Positions 8,671 through 18,173 of a stretch of 64,000 nucleotides of DNA are shown one piece after another. This DNA comes from Burkholderiales bacterium 8X. Its GTDB lineage: Bacteria > Pseudomonadota > Gammaproteobacteria > Burkholderiales > Burkholderiaceae_C. The first letter of the stretch is position 1, and each line of letters begins with the position of its first letter. A program made the position numbers and the translations under genes. Location of the stretch: contig LR732703.1 in NCBI GenBank assembly GCA_902506565.1, forward strand, positions 3,310,916 to 3,374,915, written 5' to 3'. The notes under the pieces were generated by a model. It did no database searches, was not told the origin of the DNA, and was given only the letters and a program-made list of their open reading frames with translations.

Positions 8671-9762
8671 TCAAGGTCTCCTGACCAAGCTGCGCCAGAA
8701 GGCTTCGAGCGTCTGCGGCGGAACTTCGCCGACCGCCGTCAGCCACCAATCGCCGCCCTTGCCTGAAATCCGCCGCGTCATCGTGTAGGTCGCACCGGAG
8801 GTCATGATTGCCTCACGCTGCTGACCCCGAGCCGAGAACGGTTCGACGAACAAGGACACCGAAGCGAGCCCATCCGAAAACGTCCACTGCATCATGTGAG
8901 CATTGGGAGCTGCAGAGCCGCCCTCGCCCGCTGCCGGCGCCATCGCGCGCTTGAGGCAGCTCACCGGCTTGAAGCCGACGACCGCTGGCTCGAGCGCCCA
9001 ACCCTCGCTGAGAGCCGAGGTGTGTTCGAGTTCGGACTTTTCAACCCGGTAACCGGCCGTGCTGGCCATCATCTGGGCCAGGGCCTGGCTCTTGATCGGC
9101 GGATCGAGCTGGAGTTCGGAGAATGCGGACTGCTCGATGACGCGCTTGTCGCCGTCCACGGTCTGCAACTTCACGACCAGCCCCGACTTGCGTTCGCTCC
9201 AGATCCGATAGCCAAAGCGCAGCGAATCCTTTGCCGACAACTCGACCACGTCCGCCTCGAAGCCGGCCACCCGGTCCTTGCCGACCAGCCTGGCCTCGTA
9301 CAACTCTGCGATCGAAGACTCGGGCGCTCCCATCAGGTTGGGAAAAAGTTCGAGGAGCTGCCGCTTCTCGACCTTGACCACCCGGGAGTCGGGCAGGAAG
9401 GTCATCACGTGATCGTTCCGCCGGAAAGTCGAGCGCGGCGGGCCGGACAGGGCCTCGATGCGTTCGAACTGGGTGTCGCCCTCGCACACATGCCAGATGC
9501 GCGCGCTGGCCATGTCGCCCGTCGCCGCGGAGACCACGAAGTTGCCGACATAGTTGCGCTGCCGCGAGGCCGAATGCATCCGCCTCAGCCACTCGACGAC
9601 GCCGATCGACGCTGCAGCGCCGGCCCCGGCGCCAGGCGCATTGCTTCCGGTTGCAAGACTGTTCGCGGCGCTCGAGTTCTGGGCCGGCGCCATGCGCGCA
9701 AGCCCCACCAGCAGGGTCACGACCAAGACGGCGCGAATGACCGAGGGCGACGAGATGCTCAT
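8671..9762 (-). CDS. rseB: Sigma-E regulatory protein RseB/MucB
   Basis: This 363-residue periplasmic protein has an N-terminal signal peptide (VIRAVLVVTLLVGLARMAPAQ) and a MucB/RseB two-domain body. Typical segments include WLRRMHSASRQRNYVGNFVVS near the N terminus and a C-terminal domain ending FWRSLVRRP. RseB binds the anti-sigma factor RseA and shields it from DegS-type cleavage; it releases on sensing mislocalised lipids or lipopolysaccharide. It lies between rseA and mucD. No MucC homologue is present, unlike the Pseudomonas algU-mucABCD operon. Start ATG at 9762. Confidence 0.92.
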   Translation of the reverse strand: MSISSPSVIRAVLVVTLLVGLARMAPAQNSSAANSLATGSNAPGAGAGAAASIGVVEWLRRMHSASRQRNYVGNFVVSAATGDMASARIWHVCEGDTQFERIEALSGPPRSTFRRNDHVMTFLPDSRVVKVEKRQLLELFPNLMGAPESSIAELYEARLVGKDRVAGFEADVVELSAKDSLRFGYRIWSERKSGLVVKLQTVDGDKRVIEQSAFSELQLDPPIKSQALAQMMASTAGYRVEKSELEHTSALSEGWALEPAVVGFKPVSCLKRAMAPAAGEGGSAAPNAHMMQWTFSDGLASVSLFVEPFSARGQQREAIMTSGATYTMTRRISGKGGDWWLTAVGEVPPQTLEAFWRSLVRRP

Positions 9763-9785
9763 GGAGAGACGTGGTGCACGCGCAA

Positions 9786-10439
9786 TCAGCGCGATGCTCC
9801 CTCGAACGTGGCGTTGCGAAGAAAGCCGGAAGGCATCTGCGAGGCACCGCCAGCTTCGCGATGAGCTTCCAGCAGGCGGTCGAGGTGCGGATCCCGGATC
9901 ATGACCTGAGGCTTGCTGCCTCCGCCGACCACTCGCAGGTTCGAAGTGCCGGGAGGTGGTGCAGAGAACGCGAGGGCGGTTGCAGGAACGGAACTCGCGG
10001 CCGGCGCCGAAAGCTGCTGCTGCGCCAATTGCGCGCCGCCGGCAGGCGAAGCGGGGCTTCCGATCCAGTTCCAGCCGATCGCCGCCGCCGCGGCCAGGGA
10101 CGCGGCACCTGCCACGAGCTTCCAGCGAAACACCGGCTCGTTGGCAGCCTCCGCGCGAAGAAGCTCCTTCTGGACACCACCGGTACGGACGAGGGTTGGC
10201 TCGGCGTCATGGGTCTCGACGAGGCGCTGCTGGAAACGTGCGAGGAAGGCGGCCGAATCGCTGCACGGCGTGTGGGTTCCGGAGCGAAGCACGTCTCCGA
10301 CGAGGTGGTAGGCGTGCCAGGAGGCCCGCAAATCGTCTTCGGCGCAGAGGCGGTCGACAGCATGGTCGAATTCGCTGCCGCCGAGCTGGCCATCTGCCAG
10401 TGCCGATACCTGTTCGTGGTCCGAGTGTGTGTACTTCAT
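9786..10439 (-). CDS. rseA: Anti-sigma-E factor RseA/MucA
   Basis: This protein of about 217 residues has the RseA N-terminal sigma-binding domain (DHEQVSALADGQL, then WHAYHLVGDVLRSG), a single membrane helix near KLVAGAASLAAAAAIGWNW, and a periplasmic tail that should bind RseB. It holds sigma-E at the membrane until regulated proteolysis. I place the start at ATG 10439 (MKYTHSDHEQ). ATG 10457 or GTG 10454 would overlap the rpoE stop and is nearly as plausible, because no clear Shine-Dalgarno decides it. The order rpoE-rseA-rseB-mucD supports the call. Confidence 0.9.
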   Translation of the reverse strand: MKYTHSDHEQVSALADGQLGGSEFDHAVDRLCAEDDLRASWHAYHLVGDVLRSGTHTPCSDSAAFLARFQQRLVETHDAEPTLVRTGGVQKELLRAEAANEPVFRWKLVAGAASLAAAAAIGWNWIGSPASPAGGAQLAQQQLSAPAASSVPATALAFSAPPPGTSNLRVVGGGSKPQVMIRDPHLDRLLEAHREAGGASQMPSGFLRNATFEGASR

Positions 10440-10450
10440 GGGTTTTCCAG

Positions 10451-11128
10451 TCACCATCGCTTGCCGGATTGGCTGTCCAGGAGCGGTTTCACCTTGGCCG
10501 AAATGGCCTCGCGCGCTCGAAAAATGCGGGATCGCACCGTGCCGATGGGGCAATTCATGACTTCCGCGATTTCCTCGTAGCTCATGCCGTCGATTTCCCG
10601 CAAAGTCACGGCCTGCCTCAATTCGGCGGGTAATGCGTCCATCGCCTGTTGAACCACCGCCGCGATTTCGTTGGCGGCCAGAACCGATTCGGGCGTCTCG
10701 TCGCTGATTGGTTCGTTTCCCGGCCGGTAAGTTTCATCGTCGTCTTCCGAAGAGGCGCGAAGGGTACTTTCGGAGACGGTGGGGTCGCGCTTCATGTCGA
10801 CCAGGGCCTTCTTGGCCGTATTGACGGCGATCCGGTAGAGCCAGGTGTAGAACTGCGCGTCGCCCCTGAATTGATGGAGCGCGCGATAGGCGCGAATGAA
10901 GGTCTCTTGGGCAATGTCCTCGACCAGGTCAACGTCCCGCACCATCCGGCCGATCAACCGTTCGATCCGCCGCTGGTACTTGATGACGAGCAGCTCGAAG
11001 GCCTTCTGGTCGCCAGCCACCGTGCGCCGCACGAGTTGGAGATCGACCTCGCCGGGTCGGACTTCCGAATCCGGCGCCAGAGGCTGATCCACCCGAGGAG
11101 GCGGAGGCGCAGGAGGAATCGTGGTCAT
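10451..11128 (-). CDS. rpoE: RNA polymerase sigma factor RpoE/AlgU (ECF)
   Basis: This 225-residue ECF sigma factor has region 2 at about residues 45-115 (DLVEDIAQETFIRAYRALH and FYTWLYRIAVNTAKK) and region 4 near the C terminus (MSYEEIAEVMNCPIGTVRSR). It has a proline-rich N-terminal extension of about 25 residues compared with E. coli RpoE. It directs transcription of envelope-stress genes and is controlled by the downstream rseA/rseB. Its ATG overlaps the stop of the upstream 160-residue membrane protein as ATGA, so that gene may be co-regulated. I saw no sigma-E autoregulatory promoter (GAACTT-N16-TCTGA) within the upstream gene. Confidence 0.95.
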   Translation of the reverse strand: MTTIPPAPPPPRVDQPLAPDSEVRPGEVDLQLVRRTVAGDQKAFELLVIKYQRRIERLIGRMVRDVDLVEDIAQETFIRAYRALHQFRGDAQFYTWLYRIAVNTAKKALVDMKRDPTVSESTLRASSEDDDETYRPGNEPISDETPESVLAANEIAAVVQQAMDALPAELRQAVTLREIDGMSYEEIAEVMNCPIGTVRSRIFRAREAISAKVKPLLDSQSGKRW

Positions 11129-11607
11129 CTGAGGGGAGTGTCGACCGGAAACGGACCGGGCTGCAGGCGAAGGCCTTTTGCCGGGCGGGCATGGACCGCG
11201 CGCCGAAGTTCGAGCCAGCGTTCAGGCAGGGCCTCGCGGTCCAGCCACAACCAGATTGGCTGGGGCGAAGCGCCTGCGAGTCGTACCAGCAGGAGGCTTT
11301 GCAGGTCGAGCGAGACCGTCGGAAAGCACTGATCGGCCTGGGCGGACCGCGAGCCGCCAGCCAAGGTCCAACGCTCACCGTCGAATTTCAGATCCATGCC
11401 CCGAATGCCGCGCGACAAGGCCAGCGCGCAGCCGAGCCCCGCTACCAAGCTCGATGCGAGCAGCAGCATCGATCGCCATTGATCGAGCCCCCACTGCTGG
11501 GCAGCAGCCATGCACGCAACGAGGCCCGCCAACCAGATGATCCCCACGAGCCACCTCGCCTTGGGCGAGGGTCGCAGCGGATAACTCACCGGCGGGGCAC
11601 GGTGCAT
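11125..11607 (-). CDS. Hypothetical two-helix membrane protein between fabF and rpoE
   Basis: This 160-residue protein is not firmly recognised. Two adjacent hydrophobic segments are visible, WLVGIIWLAGLVACMAAA at about residues 19-36 and MLLLASSLVAGLGCALAL at about 47-64. A soluble domain rich in Leu and Trp follows (LVRLAGASPQPIWLWLDREALPERWLELRRAV). The two-helix-then-cytosolic-domain plan resembles the YgfX/CptA type, which often lies near rpoE-like genes in betaproteobacteria, but I cannot confirm that. It starts 13 bases after fabF and overlaps rpoE by four bases, so it may be part of the sigma-E transcript. Confidence 0.75.
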   Translation of the reverse strand: MHRAPPVSYPLRPSPKARWLVGIIWLAGLVACMAAAQQWGLDQWRSMLLLASSLVAGLGCALALSRGIRGMDLKFDGERWTLAGGSRSAQADQCFPTVSLDLQSLLLVRLAGASPQPIWLWLDREALPERWLELRRAVHARPAKGLRLQPGPFPVDTPLR

Positions 11608-11620
11608 GAACTACACGGCT

Positions 11621-12874
11621 TCAAATGCGCTTGAACACCAGGGTGCCGTTGGTGCCGCCGAAACCGAAGTTGTTCTTGACGGCAACATCGATCTTCATGT
11701 CCCGCGCCTCGTTCGCGCAGTAATCCAGATCGCACTCGGGATCCTGATTGAAGATATTGATGGTCGGAGGGCTCTTCTGCTGGTGCAGCGCAAGCACGGT
11801 AAACACCGACTCGATACCACCGGCACCTCCGAGCAGGTGCCCGGTCATCGACTTGGTCGAGTTGACGACCAGCTTCCGGGCGCTGTCGCCGAAGGCCGCC
11901 TTGATGGCGTTGGTTTCGTTGAGGTCGCCCAGCGGCGTCGAGGTTCCGTGGGCGTTGAGGTATTGAACCTCGTCGACGTTGACCTCGGCATTCTTGAGGG
12001 CCATCTCCATCGATCGACGGGGACCGTCGACGTCTGGCGCGGTCATGTGATAGGCGTCGCCGCTCATTCCGAAGCCGATCAGCTCCGCATAGATCTTGGC
12101 ACCGCGCGCCTTGGCATGCTCGTACTCCTCGAGCACCAGCACGCCCGCACCCTCGCCGAGCACGAAGCCGTCGCGGTCCTTGTCCCAGGGGCGGGAGGCG
12201 GTCTTCGGATCGTCGTTGCGCGTCGACAAGGCGCGGGCGGCCGCGAAGCCGCCCAGGCCCAAAGGCGAAATCGTCGACTCGGAGCCGCCGGCAATCATCA
12301 CGTCCGCATCGCCGTACTCGATCATCCGGGCAGAGACGCCGATGGCATGGAGGCCGGTGGTACAAGCCGTGACCAAGGCGATGTTGGGGCCCTTGAAGCC
12401 GTACCGGATGGAGAGGTGTCCCGAGATCATGTTGATGATCGAGGCGGGAACGAAGAACGGCGAAACCCGGCGTGGCCCGCGATTGACCAGCTCGGCATGC
12501 GTCGCTTCGATCATCGGCAAGCCGCCGATACCCGAACCGATGTTGCATCCGATGCGGACCGCCTCGTCGTGGCCGAGTGCGTCGTTGGTTGCAAGGCCGC
12601 TGTCCTGAACCGCCTGGATGCCCGCCGCAAGCCCGAGGTGGATGAAGCGATCCATGTGGCGCGCTTCCTTGTCCGAGATGTACTTCGCGGTCTCGAACCC
12701 CTTGACCTCTCCCGCGAACTTGCACGAGAAGGCGCTGACGTCGAACTGGGTGATGGTGTCGATGCCCGACTTGCCGGCCAGCAGATGGGTCCAGGATTCC
12801 TCGACCGTGTTTCCGACCGGAGATATACAACCGAGCCCGGTTACAACGACGCGGCGCGGGCGGCGAAGAGTCAT
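11621..12874 (-). CDS. fabF: Beta-ketoacyl-ACP synthase II
   Basis: This 417-residue condensing enzyme elongates fatty acyl-ACP with malonyl-ACP. The nucleophilic Cys lies in [14 protein letters not shown], and the two catalytic His lie in [13 protein letters not shown] and [12 protein letters not shown]. The start [15 protein letters not shown] is typical. Upstream in-frame codons lack family similarity. It sits 97 bases after acpP, completing the plsX-fabH-fabD-fabG-acpP-fabF set. It could not be KAS I (FabB) by context and sequence. Ending KRI is standard for FabF. Confidence 0.96.
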   Translation of the reverse strand: MTLRRPRRVVVTGLGCISPVGNTVEESWTHLLAGKSGIDTITQFDVSAFSCKFAGEVKGFETAKYISDKEARHMDRFIHLGLAAGIQAVQDSGLATNDALGHDEAVRIGCNIGSGIGGLPMIEATHAELVNRGPRRVSPFFVPASIINMISGHLSIRYGFKGPNIALVTACTTGLHAIGVSARMIEYGDADVMIAGGSESTISPLGLGGFAAARALSTRNDDPKTASRPWDKDRDGFVLGEGAGVLVLEEYEHAKARGAKIYAELIGFGMSGDAYHMTAPDVDGPRRSMEMALKNAEVNVDEVQYLNAHGTSTPLGDLNETNAIKAAFGDSARKLVVNSTKSMTGHLLGGAGGIESVFTVLALHQQKSPPTINIFNQDPECDLDYCANEARDMKIDVAVKNNFGFGGTNGTLVFKRI

Positions 12875-12971
12875 GCCAAGGATCTTTCTCGAACTCTGGA
12901 ATTGCGAATCAATGTCGAAGGACGCTGCAAACACCCGGAGGTGCGTGCATGGCGGTCAGACGGATTGCGGC

Positions 12972-13253
12972 TCAAGCACCCGGCGTTGCCGAGGAACCCG
13001 AATCGCCGGCAGAAGCGGCTGCAGGGCCGTTCTTGACGAAGTTGATGGCGTCCTGCACGGTGGTGATCTTCTCGGCGGCTTCGTCGGGAATCTCGAGTGA
13101 GAAGCGCTCTTCGAGTGCCATGACGAGTTCGACGGTATCGAGCGAATCGGCACCGAGATCGTTCACGAAGGACATCTCGTTCGAAACCTTGTCGATCTCG
13201 ATGCCCAGTTGCTCGGCGATGACCTTCTTAACGTCCGTATCAATGTCAGCCAT
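12972..13253 (-). CDS. acpP: Acyl carrier protein
   Basis: This 93-residue protein carries growing acyl chains on a phosphopantetheine at Ser37 in [10 protein letters not shown]. It starts at ATG 13253 behind a clear AGGGA Shine-Dalgarno. The core ([15 protein letters not shown] to [10 protein letters not shown]) is canonical. A low-complexity tail of about 15 residues rich in Ala, Gly and Ser (starting AAASAGDSG) extends beyond the usual 78-80 residue end. It lies between fabG and fabF, and the AcpS that activates it is encoded at the left edge of the window. Confidence 0.97.
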   Translation of the reverse strand: MADIDTDVKKVIAEQLGIEIDKVSNEMSFVNDLGADSLDTVELVMALEERFSLEIPDEAAEKITTVQDAINFVKNGPAAASAGDSGSSATPGA

Positions 13254-13347
13254 TGTTTTCCCTCTGAGGGTTGTAGATAAGCGTTGAATTTTAGCCGCTC
13301 GGACCTGCTGGATCTGCTCATGAGCCGGCCCGATCGGAAGTTGGTGG

Positions 13348-14094
13348 CTACATGTACATGCCGCCGTTGACGTGCAGCTCCTGCCCCGTGACGTAGCCGG
13401 CCTGGGGCGAAGCGAGGAAGGCGACTGCATGAGCGATCTCCGCCGGCTTGCCGAGCCGGCCCAGCGAAATCTGGCCGAGCAATGCATTCTGCTGCTCGGC
13501 GCTGAGCTTGGCGGTCATGTCGGTTTCGATGAATCCGGGCGCAACGCAGTTGACCGTGATGTTGCGGCTACCCAGCTCGCGCGCCAGGGCCCGAGTCAAG
13601 CCCGCAACGCCCGCCTTCGCTGCAGCGTAGTTGGCCTGTCCGGCATTGCCGGACGCGCCAACGACGCTGGTGATGTTGACGATGCGCCCGTACTGCTGCT
13701 TCATCATCGGCCGAACCACCGCCCGCGACAGCCGGAACACCGCCTTGAGGTTGGTGTCGATCACCGCATCCCAATCGTCGTCCTTGAGCCGAATCGCCAG
13801 CGCGTCCCGGGTGATGCCGGCGTTGTTGACCAGCACCTGGATGCCGCCCAGCTCGCGGACGATCTCGCCGATCAACGCATCCACCGCTGCAGCGTCGTTG
13901 ACCTGCAGCTTGCGACCGACGCCGCCGAGGGCCGACAGCGCTGCATTGATCTTGGCCGCGCTCTCGTCGGTCGTGCCGGTACCGATCACCTTCATGCCGC
14001 GTTGTGCGAGTTCGAGCGCGATGGCGGCGCCGATGCCGCGCGATGCGCCAGTCACCAGGGCAACCTGGCCCTCGAATTGGTTGAATGTGCTCAT
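13348..14094 (-). CDS. fabG: 3-oxoacyl-ACP reductase
   Basis: This 248-residue short-chain dehydrogenase performs the NADPH-dependent reduction of 3-oxoacyl-ACP. The cofactor loop TGASRGIG lies at about residues 15-22, NNAG near residue 90, and the catalytic Ser and YxxxK in [10 protein letters not shown] and [10 protein letters not shown]. The C terminus ends [14 protein letters not shown], as in FabG. The ATG at 14094 overlaps the fabD stop as ATGA. In-frame sequence further upstream is only read-through opposite fabD. Confidence 0.96.
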   Translation of the reverse strand: MSTFNQFEGQVALVTGASRGIGAAIALELAQRGMKVIGTGTTDESAAKINAALSALGGVGRKLQVNDAAAVDALIGEIVRELGGIQVLVNNAGITRDALAIRLKDDDWDAVIDTNLKAVFRLSRAVVRPMMKQQYGRIVNITSVVGASGNAGQANYAAAKAGVAGLTRALARELGSRNITVNCVAPGFIETDMTAKLSAEQQNALLGQISLGRLGKPAEIAHAVAFLASPQAGYVTGQELHVNGGMYM

Positions 14095-15080
14095 GCGCCC
14101 TCTCCTTGCTGCGAAACCGTGCCTTGAACCTGCAACAGCTGCTGCGATTGCTGCAACGTGGCGCCGTCGTACACCGCGCCGATCGCGAGTTCCGGTGCGA
14201 TGCGCTTTGCCATTCCGGCCAGCACCCGGCCGGGCCCGCACTCGATCAAGGCTTCGATCCCCTGCTCCTTGAGCGCCAGCACCGTTTCGACCCAGCGAAC
14301 CGGTCCGGCCGCCTGGCGCACCAGCGCGTCGCGGATGCGCTCGGGCTCGCTTTCGAAGCGGACGTCGACGTTGTTGAGGACCGGAATTTGCGGCGCCTCG
14401 ATCCGGATCGCGGCAAGCCGCTCCCGCAAGGCTTCCGCCGCCGGTCGCATCAAGCTCGAATGAAAAGGTGCCGACACCGGCAGCAGCAGGGCTCGCTTGG
14501 CACCGGCCGCCTTCAGCGCCTGGCAGGCCTGGTCGACGGCGGCCTTGCTGCCGGCAATCACGGTCTGCTGGGGATCGTTGAAGTTGACGGCCTCCACCAC
14601 CTCAGCACTGTCCGGCCCGAAGCTGGCGGTGACTTCGGCGCAGGTCGCTTTCACCGCATCGGAACCCAGGCCCAGGATGGCAGCCATGGCGCCGACGCCG
14701 ACCGGAACCGCCTGCTGCATCGCCTCCGCCCGGAAGCGAACCAGCGGCGCAGCCTCGGCGAGGCGGAGCGCCCCGCCGGCGACCAGCGCCGAATACTCGC
14801 CGAGCGAATGCCCCGCCAGGGCCGAGGGCGCGGCCCCTCCTTCGGCACACCAGGCTCGCCAGGCGGCCACGCCGGCAACCAGCATCACCGGTTGGGTGTT
14901 CGTCGTGAGCGCGAGCGCCTCCTTGGGGCCTTCGCGGATCAGTGCGCCGATGTCTTGTCCCAGCGCATCCGAGGCTTCGGCCAGCGTCTCGCGCACCGAA
15001 GGATGGTCACCCCATGCGTCGAGCATTCCGACGGCCTGTGAGCCCTGGCCAGGGAACAGGAAAGCGATTTTCTTAGTCAA
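14091..15080 (-). CDS. fabD: Malonyl-CoA:ACP transacylase
   Basis: This 329-residue enzyme loads malonyl units onto ACP. Key motifs are FPGQGSQ near the N terminus, the nucleophile Ser in GHSLGEYSA, and the catalytic His in SAPFHSSLM. The start is TTG at 15080 (TTG ACT AAG AAA ATC), which gives the standard MTKKIAFLFPGQGSQ opening; no nearer ATG would preserve that motif. It follows fabH by 45 bases and overlaps fabG by four. The rare start may lower its translation relative to neighbours. Confidence 0.95.
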   Translation of the reverse strand: MTKKIAFLFPGQGSQAVGMLDAWGDHPSVRETLAEASDALGQDIGALIREGPKEALALTTNTQPVMLVAGVAAWRAWCAEGGAAPSALAGHSLGEYSALVAGGALRLAEAAPLVRFRAEAMQQAVPVGVGAMAAILGLGSDAVKATCAEVTASFGPDSAEVVEAVNFNDPQQTVIAGSKAAVDQACQALKAAGAKRALLLPVSAPFHSSLMRPAAEALRERLAAIRIEAPQIPVLNNVDVRFESEPERIRDALVRQAAGPVRWVETVLALKEQGIEALIECGPGRVLAGMAKRIAPELAIGAVYDGATLQQSQQLLQVQGTVSQQGEGA

Positions 15081-15125
15081 GTTTCAGTGTCTCCAAAGCA
15101 TCCGCCGGCAGTGCCGTCTGCGGGC

Positions 15126-16109
15126 TCACATCGTCAGCAGCACGGCACCCCAGGTAAAGCCACCGCCTACCCCCTCGAGCAACACCGTATGGCCCTTCTT
15201 GATCTTGCCACCGCGGACCGCCGAGTCCAGGGCGAGTGGCACCGAAGCGGCCGACGTGTTGCCATGCTGGTCGACCGTCGCGATCAGCTTCTCGAGAGGC
15301 AGCTTCAACTTGCGCGCGGTGCCTTCCATGATGCGGATGTTGGCTTGATGGGGAACGAGCCAATCGATATCGGCCTCGGTCTTTCCCGCCTTCCGCAAGG
15401 TGGTTTGCGCAGCCTCCTCGAGCACCCTGACGGCCAGCTTGAAAACAGCCTTGCCGTCCATCCGCAGCAAAGGCTGTCCGAGGATCTGCCCGCCGGAAAC
15501 CTGCCCCGGCACGCAGAGGATGCCGACGTGGGAGCCGTCCGCATGCAGGTCGCTCGCCAGGATGCCGGGTTCGGGACTCGCCTCGAGCACCACGGCGCCG
15601 GCGCCGTCGCCGAAGAGCACGCAGGTGGAACGATCGTTGAAGTCGAGGATGCGCGAGAACACTTCGGCTCCCACCACCAACGCGCACTTGGCCGAACCGG
15701 TTCGAACCATCGAATCCGCGACCGTCAACGCATAGATGAAACCGCTGCAGACCGCCTGCACGTCGAACGCCGCACAGCCCGCGACGCCGAGCTTGTGCTG
15801 GAGGATCGCGGCCGAAGACGGGAACACCATGTCGGGCGTGGAAGTGGCGACGATGATGAGGTCGACTTCGTCGGCGCGCCGACCGGCCGCTTGAAGCGCG
15901 TTCCGGGCGGCTTGGAGGGCGAGGTCGCTGCTGGTGACGTCCGGCTCCGCGAAGTGGCGCTGGCGGATGCCGCTGCGCGTGAAAATCCACTCGTCCGATG
16001 TCTCGATGCCGCGGGTCGCGAGATCACGTGCCAGATCGTCGTTGGTGACAAGCTTCGGCGGCAGGAAGCTGCCGGTACCGGTGATGCGTGAGAAGAGAGT
16101 GGATGTCAT
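15126..16109 (-). CDS. fabH: Beta-ketoacyl-ACP synthase III
   Basis: This 327-residue enzyme starts fatty acid synthesis by condensing acetyl-CoA with malonyl-ACP. The Cys-His-Asn triad is visible in [22 protein letters not shown] and [12 protein letters not shown]. The N-terminal [16 protein letters not shown] and C-terminal [13 protein letters not shown] are canonical. The start ATG at 16109 overlaps the plsX stop as ATGA. Length agrees with the family. Confidence 0.97.
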   Translation of the reverse strand: MTSTLFSRITGTGSFLPPKLVTNDDLARDLATRGIETSDEWIFTRSGIRQRHFAEPDVTSSDLALQAARNALQAAGRRADEVDLIIVATSTPDMVFPSSAAILQHKLGVAGCAAFDVQAVCSGFIYALTVADSMVRTGSAKCALVVGAEVFSRILDFNDRSTCVLFGDGAGAVVLEASPEPGILASDLHADGSHVGILCVPGQVSGGQILGQPLLRMDGKAVFKLAVRVLEEAAQTTLRKAGKTEADIDWLVPHQANIRIMEGTARKLKLPLEKLIATVDQHGNTSAASVPLALDSAVRGGKIKKGHTVLLEGVGGGFTWGAVLLTM

Positions 16110-17191
16110 TGCACTGGAAGCGCGGCTGCATCGACCGGTGCAGGCTGCACCCGCGCAAGGAGCGGTGCGGCATGGGCGACGCGAGCCCTTACGCGCTCGA
16201 GCAGGTTGTTGCGGGCGGCATCATAAGCCCGATCCAAGGCATGCCCGAATGCCACGTCGTCCGCCGACCCATGGCTCTTGAAGACCAGCCCTCTGAGACC
16301 GAGCAACGCGGCGCCGTTGTACCTCCGATGGTCCAAGCGCGCCTTGAGGGCCTTGAGCACCGGATAGGACACCACCGCCGCGAACTTGCTGAACATTCCG
16401 TTCGAATACTCGAACTTCAAGAAGTCCACGATCATCGAAGCGACGCCCTCGGTCGCCTTCAGGGCGACGTTGCCGACGAACCCGTCGCACACCACGATGT
16501 CGGTCGTGCCCTTGAAGATGTCGTTGCCCTCGACATTGCCGTAAAAGTTCAGGTCTTGCGCGAGCGCAGCCTTGCGGAGCAACTGGCTGGCCTTCTTGAT
16601 GGTCTCGCTACCCTTGATCGCCTCTTCGCCCACGTTCAGCAGGCCGACGGAAGGCGATTCGTTGCCGGTCAGCGCCGAGACCAGCGCAGATCCGAGCACG
16701 GCGAATTGCAACAGGTCCTCGGCGTCGCAATCCACGTTGGCGCCGAGATCCAGCACGGTGGTGGCGCCGCCCTTGCGATTCGGGAGCTGCGGCGCGATGG
16801 CAGGACGATCGATGCCCTCGAGCGTCTTGAGCAGATAGCGCGCGATCGCCATCAAGGCCCCGGTGTTGCCGGCCGAGATGGCGGCCTGGGCGGATCCGTC
16901 TTTGACCTGCTGGATCGCGACCCGCATCGAAGAATCCTTCTTCTTGCGCAGCGCGATCTCGACCGGGTCGTCCATGCCGACCACCTCGCTCGCATGCACG
17001 AGGGTGGCACGAGGGTGGGAGAAGCCGGACAGGGCCGCGGGCGAGCCGACCAGGATCACTCGAGCCTCCGAATGGCGGCCCAGGAAGTCGCGGCATGCGG
17101 GAAGCGTGACCTGCGGTCCGTGATCGCCGCCCATGCAATCGACAGCAAGGGTGATCACGGGCGGGCCGGAGGCAATGAAGGAAGCAGCCAT
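16106..17191 (-). CDS. plsX: Phosphate acyltransferase PlsX
   Basis: This 361-residue enzyme makes acyl-phosphate from acyl-ACP for phospholipid synthesis. The N-terminal motif [12 protein letters not shown] is diagnostic, and [13 protein letters not shown] and SAGNTGALM are also conserved. The start is ATG 17191; the TTG immediately before it is open but less likely. The gene begins only about 8 bases after the U-rich tail of the rpmF terminator, so part of its translation start region overlaps that terminator. The rpmF-plsX-fabHDG-acpP-fabF order is strongly conserved. Confidence 0.96.
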   Translation of the reverse strand: MAASFIASGPPVITLAVDCMGGDHGPQVTLPACRDFLGRHSEARVILVGSPAALSGFSHPRATLVHASEVVGMDDPVEIALRKKKDSSMRVAIQQVKDGSAQAAISAGNTGALMAIARYLLKTLEGIDRPAIAPQLPNRKGGATTVLDLGANVDCDAEDLLQFAVLGSALVSALTGNESPSVGLLNVGEEAIKGSETIKKASQLLRKAALAQDLNFYGNVEGNDIFKGTTDIVVCDGFVGNVALKATEGVASMIVDFLKFEYSNGMFSKFAAVVSYPVLKALKARLDHRRYNGAALLGLRGLVFKSHGSADDVAFGHALDRAYDAARNNLLERVRARVAHAAPLLARVQPAPVDAAALPVQ

Positions 17192-17198
17192 CAAAACA

Positions 17199-17234
17199 AA
17201 GGCCCGACGCTACGTCGGGGTAGCTTCGGGCCTT
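17199..17234 (-). terminator. Terminator between rpmF and plsX
   Basis: On the minus strand the stem AAGGCCCGA / TCGGGCCTT contains an inner stem GCTAC/GTAGC and is followed by TTTGTTTT, then directly the plsX ATG. It should end part of the rpmF transcript, leaving less read-through into plsX and the fab genes. Confidence 0.85.
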
Positions 17235-17249
17235 GTCTTGAAAATGAAC

Positions 17250-17432
17250 TCAGGCTTCGGTCTTCGTCTTCAGGACCTTGCGGCCGCGATAGAAGCCGTT
17301 GGGGCTGATGTGGTGACGAAGATGCGTTTCGCCCGTGGTGGGCTCGACTGCGATGCCGGGCACGTCCAACGCATTGTGCGAACGGTGCATGCCACGCTTC
17401 GAAGGCGACTTCTTGTTTTGCTGGACGGCCAT
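17250..17432 (-). CDS. rpmF: 50S ribosomal protein L32
   Basis: This 60-residue basic ribosomal protein begins [19 protein letters not shown], the standard bL32 opening, and ends with basic residues. The start has a GGAG Shine-Dalgarno. The cysteines that bind zinc in some L32 forms are absent, so it is the zinc-independent type. It sits between yceD and plsX as in most proteobacteria, linking ribosome production to lipid synthesis genes. Confidence 0.97.
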   Translation of the reverse strand: MAVQQNKKSPSKRGMHRSHNALDVPGIAVEPTTGETHLRHHISPNGFYRGRKVLKTKTEA

Positions 17433-17548
17433 GATGGCTCCTGAAAGGATTCGTGAAGGTGGGTGGGATTGCGCGGGGGCTCTGAGGCTCTGCCGAGCGC
17501 GTGAAGCCCACGATTATAGCGCAAGGCATTCTGCCCCGCGCTTCGGGT

Positions 17549-18136
17549 TCAGGCGCCATCGGGCTTGCCTGCCTTCTTCAACGCCTGGAGCGCCTCGAAC
17601 GGATTGGGGCGCTCCTGCCCCGGGTCCTCGAACGCCCGGTCGGCGGTTTTCAGATCGACGGGCACCGGGCATTCGTCGTGCATCGGCGCGATCGGCATCT
17701 CCATCAGCAGTTCGTCCTCGATCAGGTCGACGAAGTCGAAGTCGCGGCTTTCGACCAGGACGTCTTCTTCGGAGAGCTCGTCCGCGGCGGCCGCGAGCTC
17801 CTCGTTCTTCTCGAAACGGAACCAGCGATCGGCATGCAGGTCGACCTCGACCGGCGTCAGGCAGCGCTGGCAGACCATGCCGACTTGCAGTCTTGCATCG
17901 AGATGCAGCCAGGGCACCTTCGCTCCCATCGCGCCGGGTCGGACCTCGCCGTGCAATTCCCAGGTCGCACCACGGGCGCCGGCAGCGTCGGTGGCGGCGC
18001 TTGCGTCACCAGCGCCAACGCCGGCCTCTGCGCTCAGCCTCGGAAAAGCCGAGAGCGGAAGCTCGCCGGCAGCAGTGTCCTGTTCTTCGGCGAACCGCCG
18101 GACGTCCACGCGGCGCGGGTCGATTTGTCTGCTCAT
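17549..18136 (-). CDS. yceD: YceD/DUF177 family protein
   Basis: This 195-residue protein carries the DUF177 fold. Cysteines occur in a CQRC pair near residue 101 and in HDEC further on; this pattern suggests metal binding, as in many YceD proteins. An acidic stretch (ELSEEDVLVESRDFDFVDLIEDELLME) follows. Plant and bacterial relatives have been linked to 23S rRNA accumulation, and the gene almost always precedes rpmF, as here. The N-terminal start is ATG 18136. In-frame codons upstream overlap the maf promoter and are unlikely to be translated. Confidence 0.9.
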   Translation of the reverse strand: MSRQIDPRRVDVRRFAEEQDTAAGELPLSAFPRLSAEAGVGAGDASAATDAAGARGATWELHGEVRPGAMGAKVPWLHLDARLQVGMVCQRCLTPVEVDLHADRWFRFEKNEELAAAADELSEEDVLVESRDFDFVDLIEDELLMEMPIAPMHDECPVPVDLKTADRAFEDPGQERPNPFEALQALKKAGKPDGA

Positions 18137-18173
18137 TCGCGGCAGTCTAAACCGCTCGCGCACAATCGTTCTC

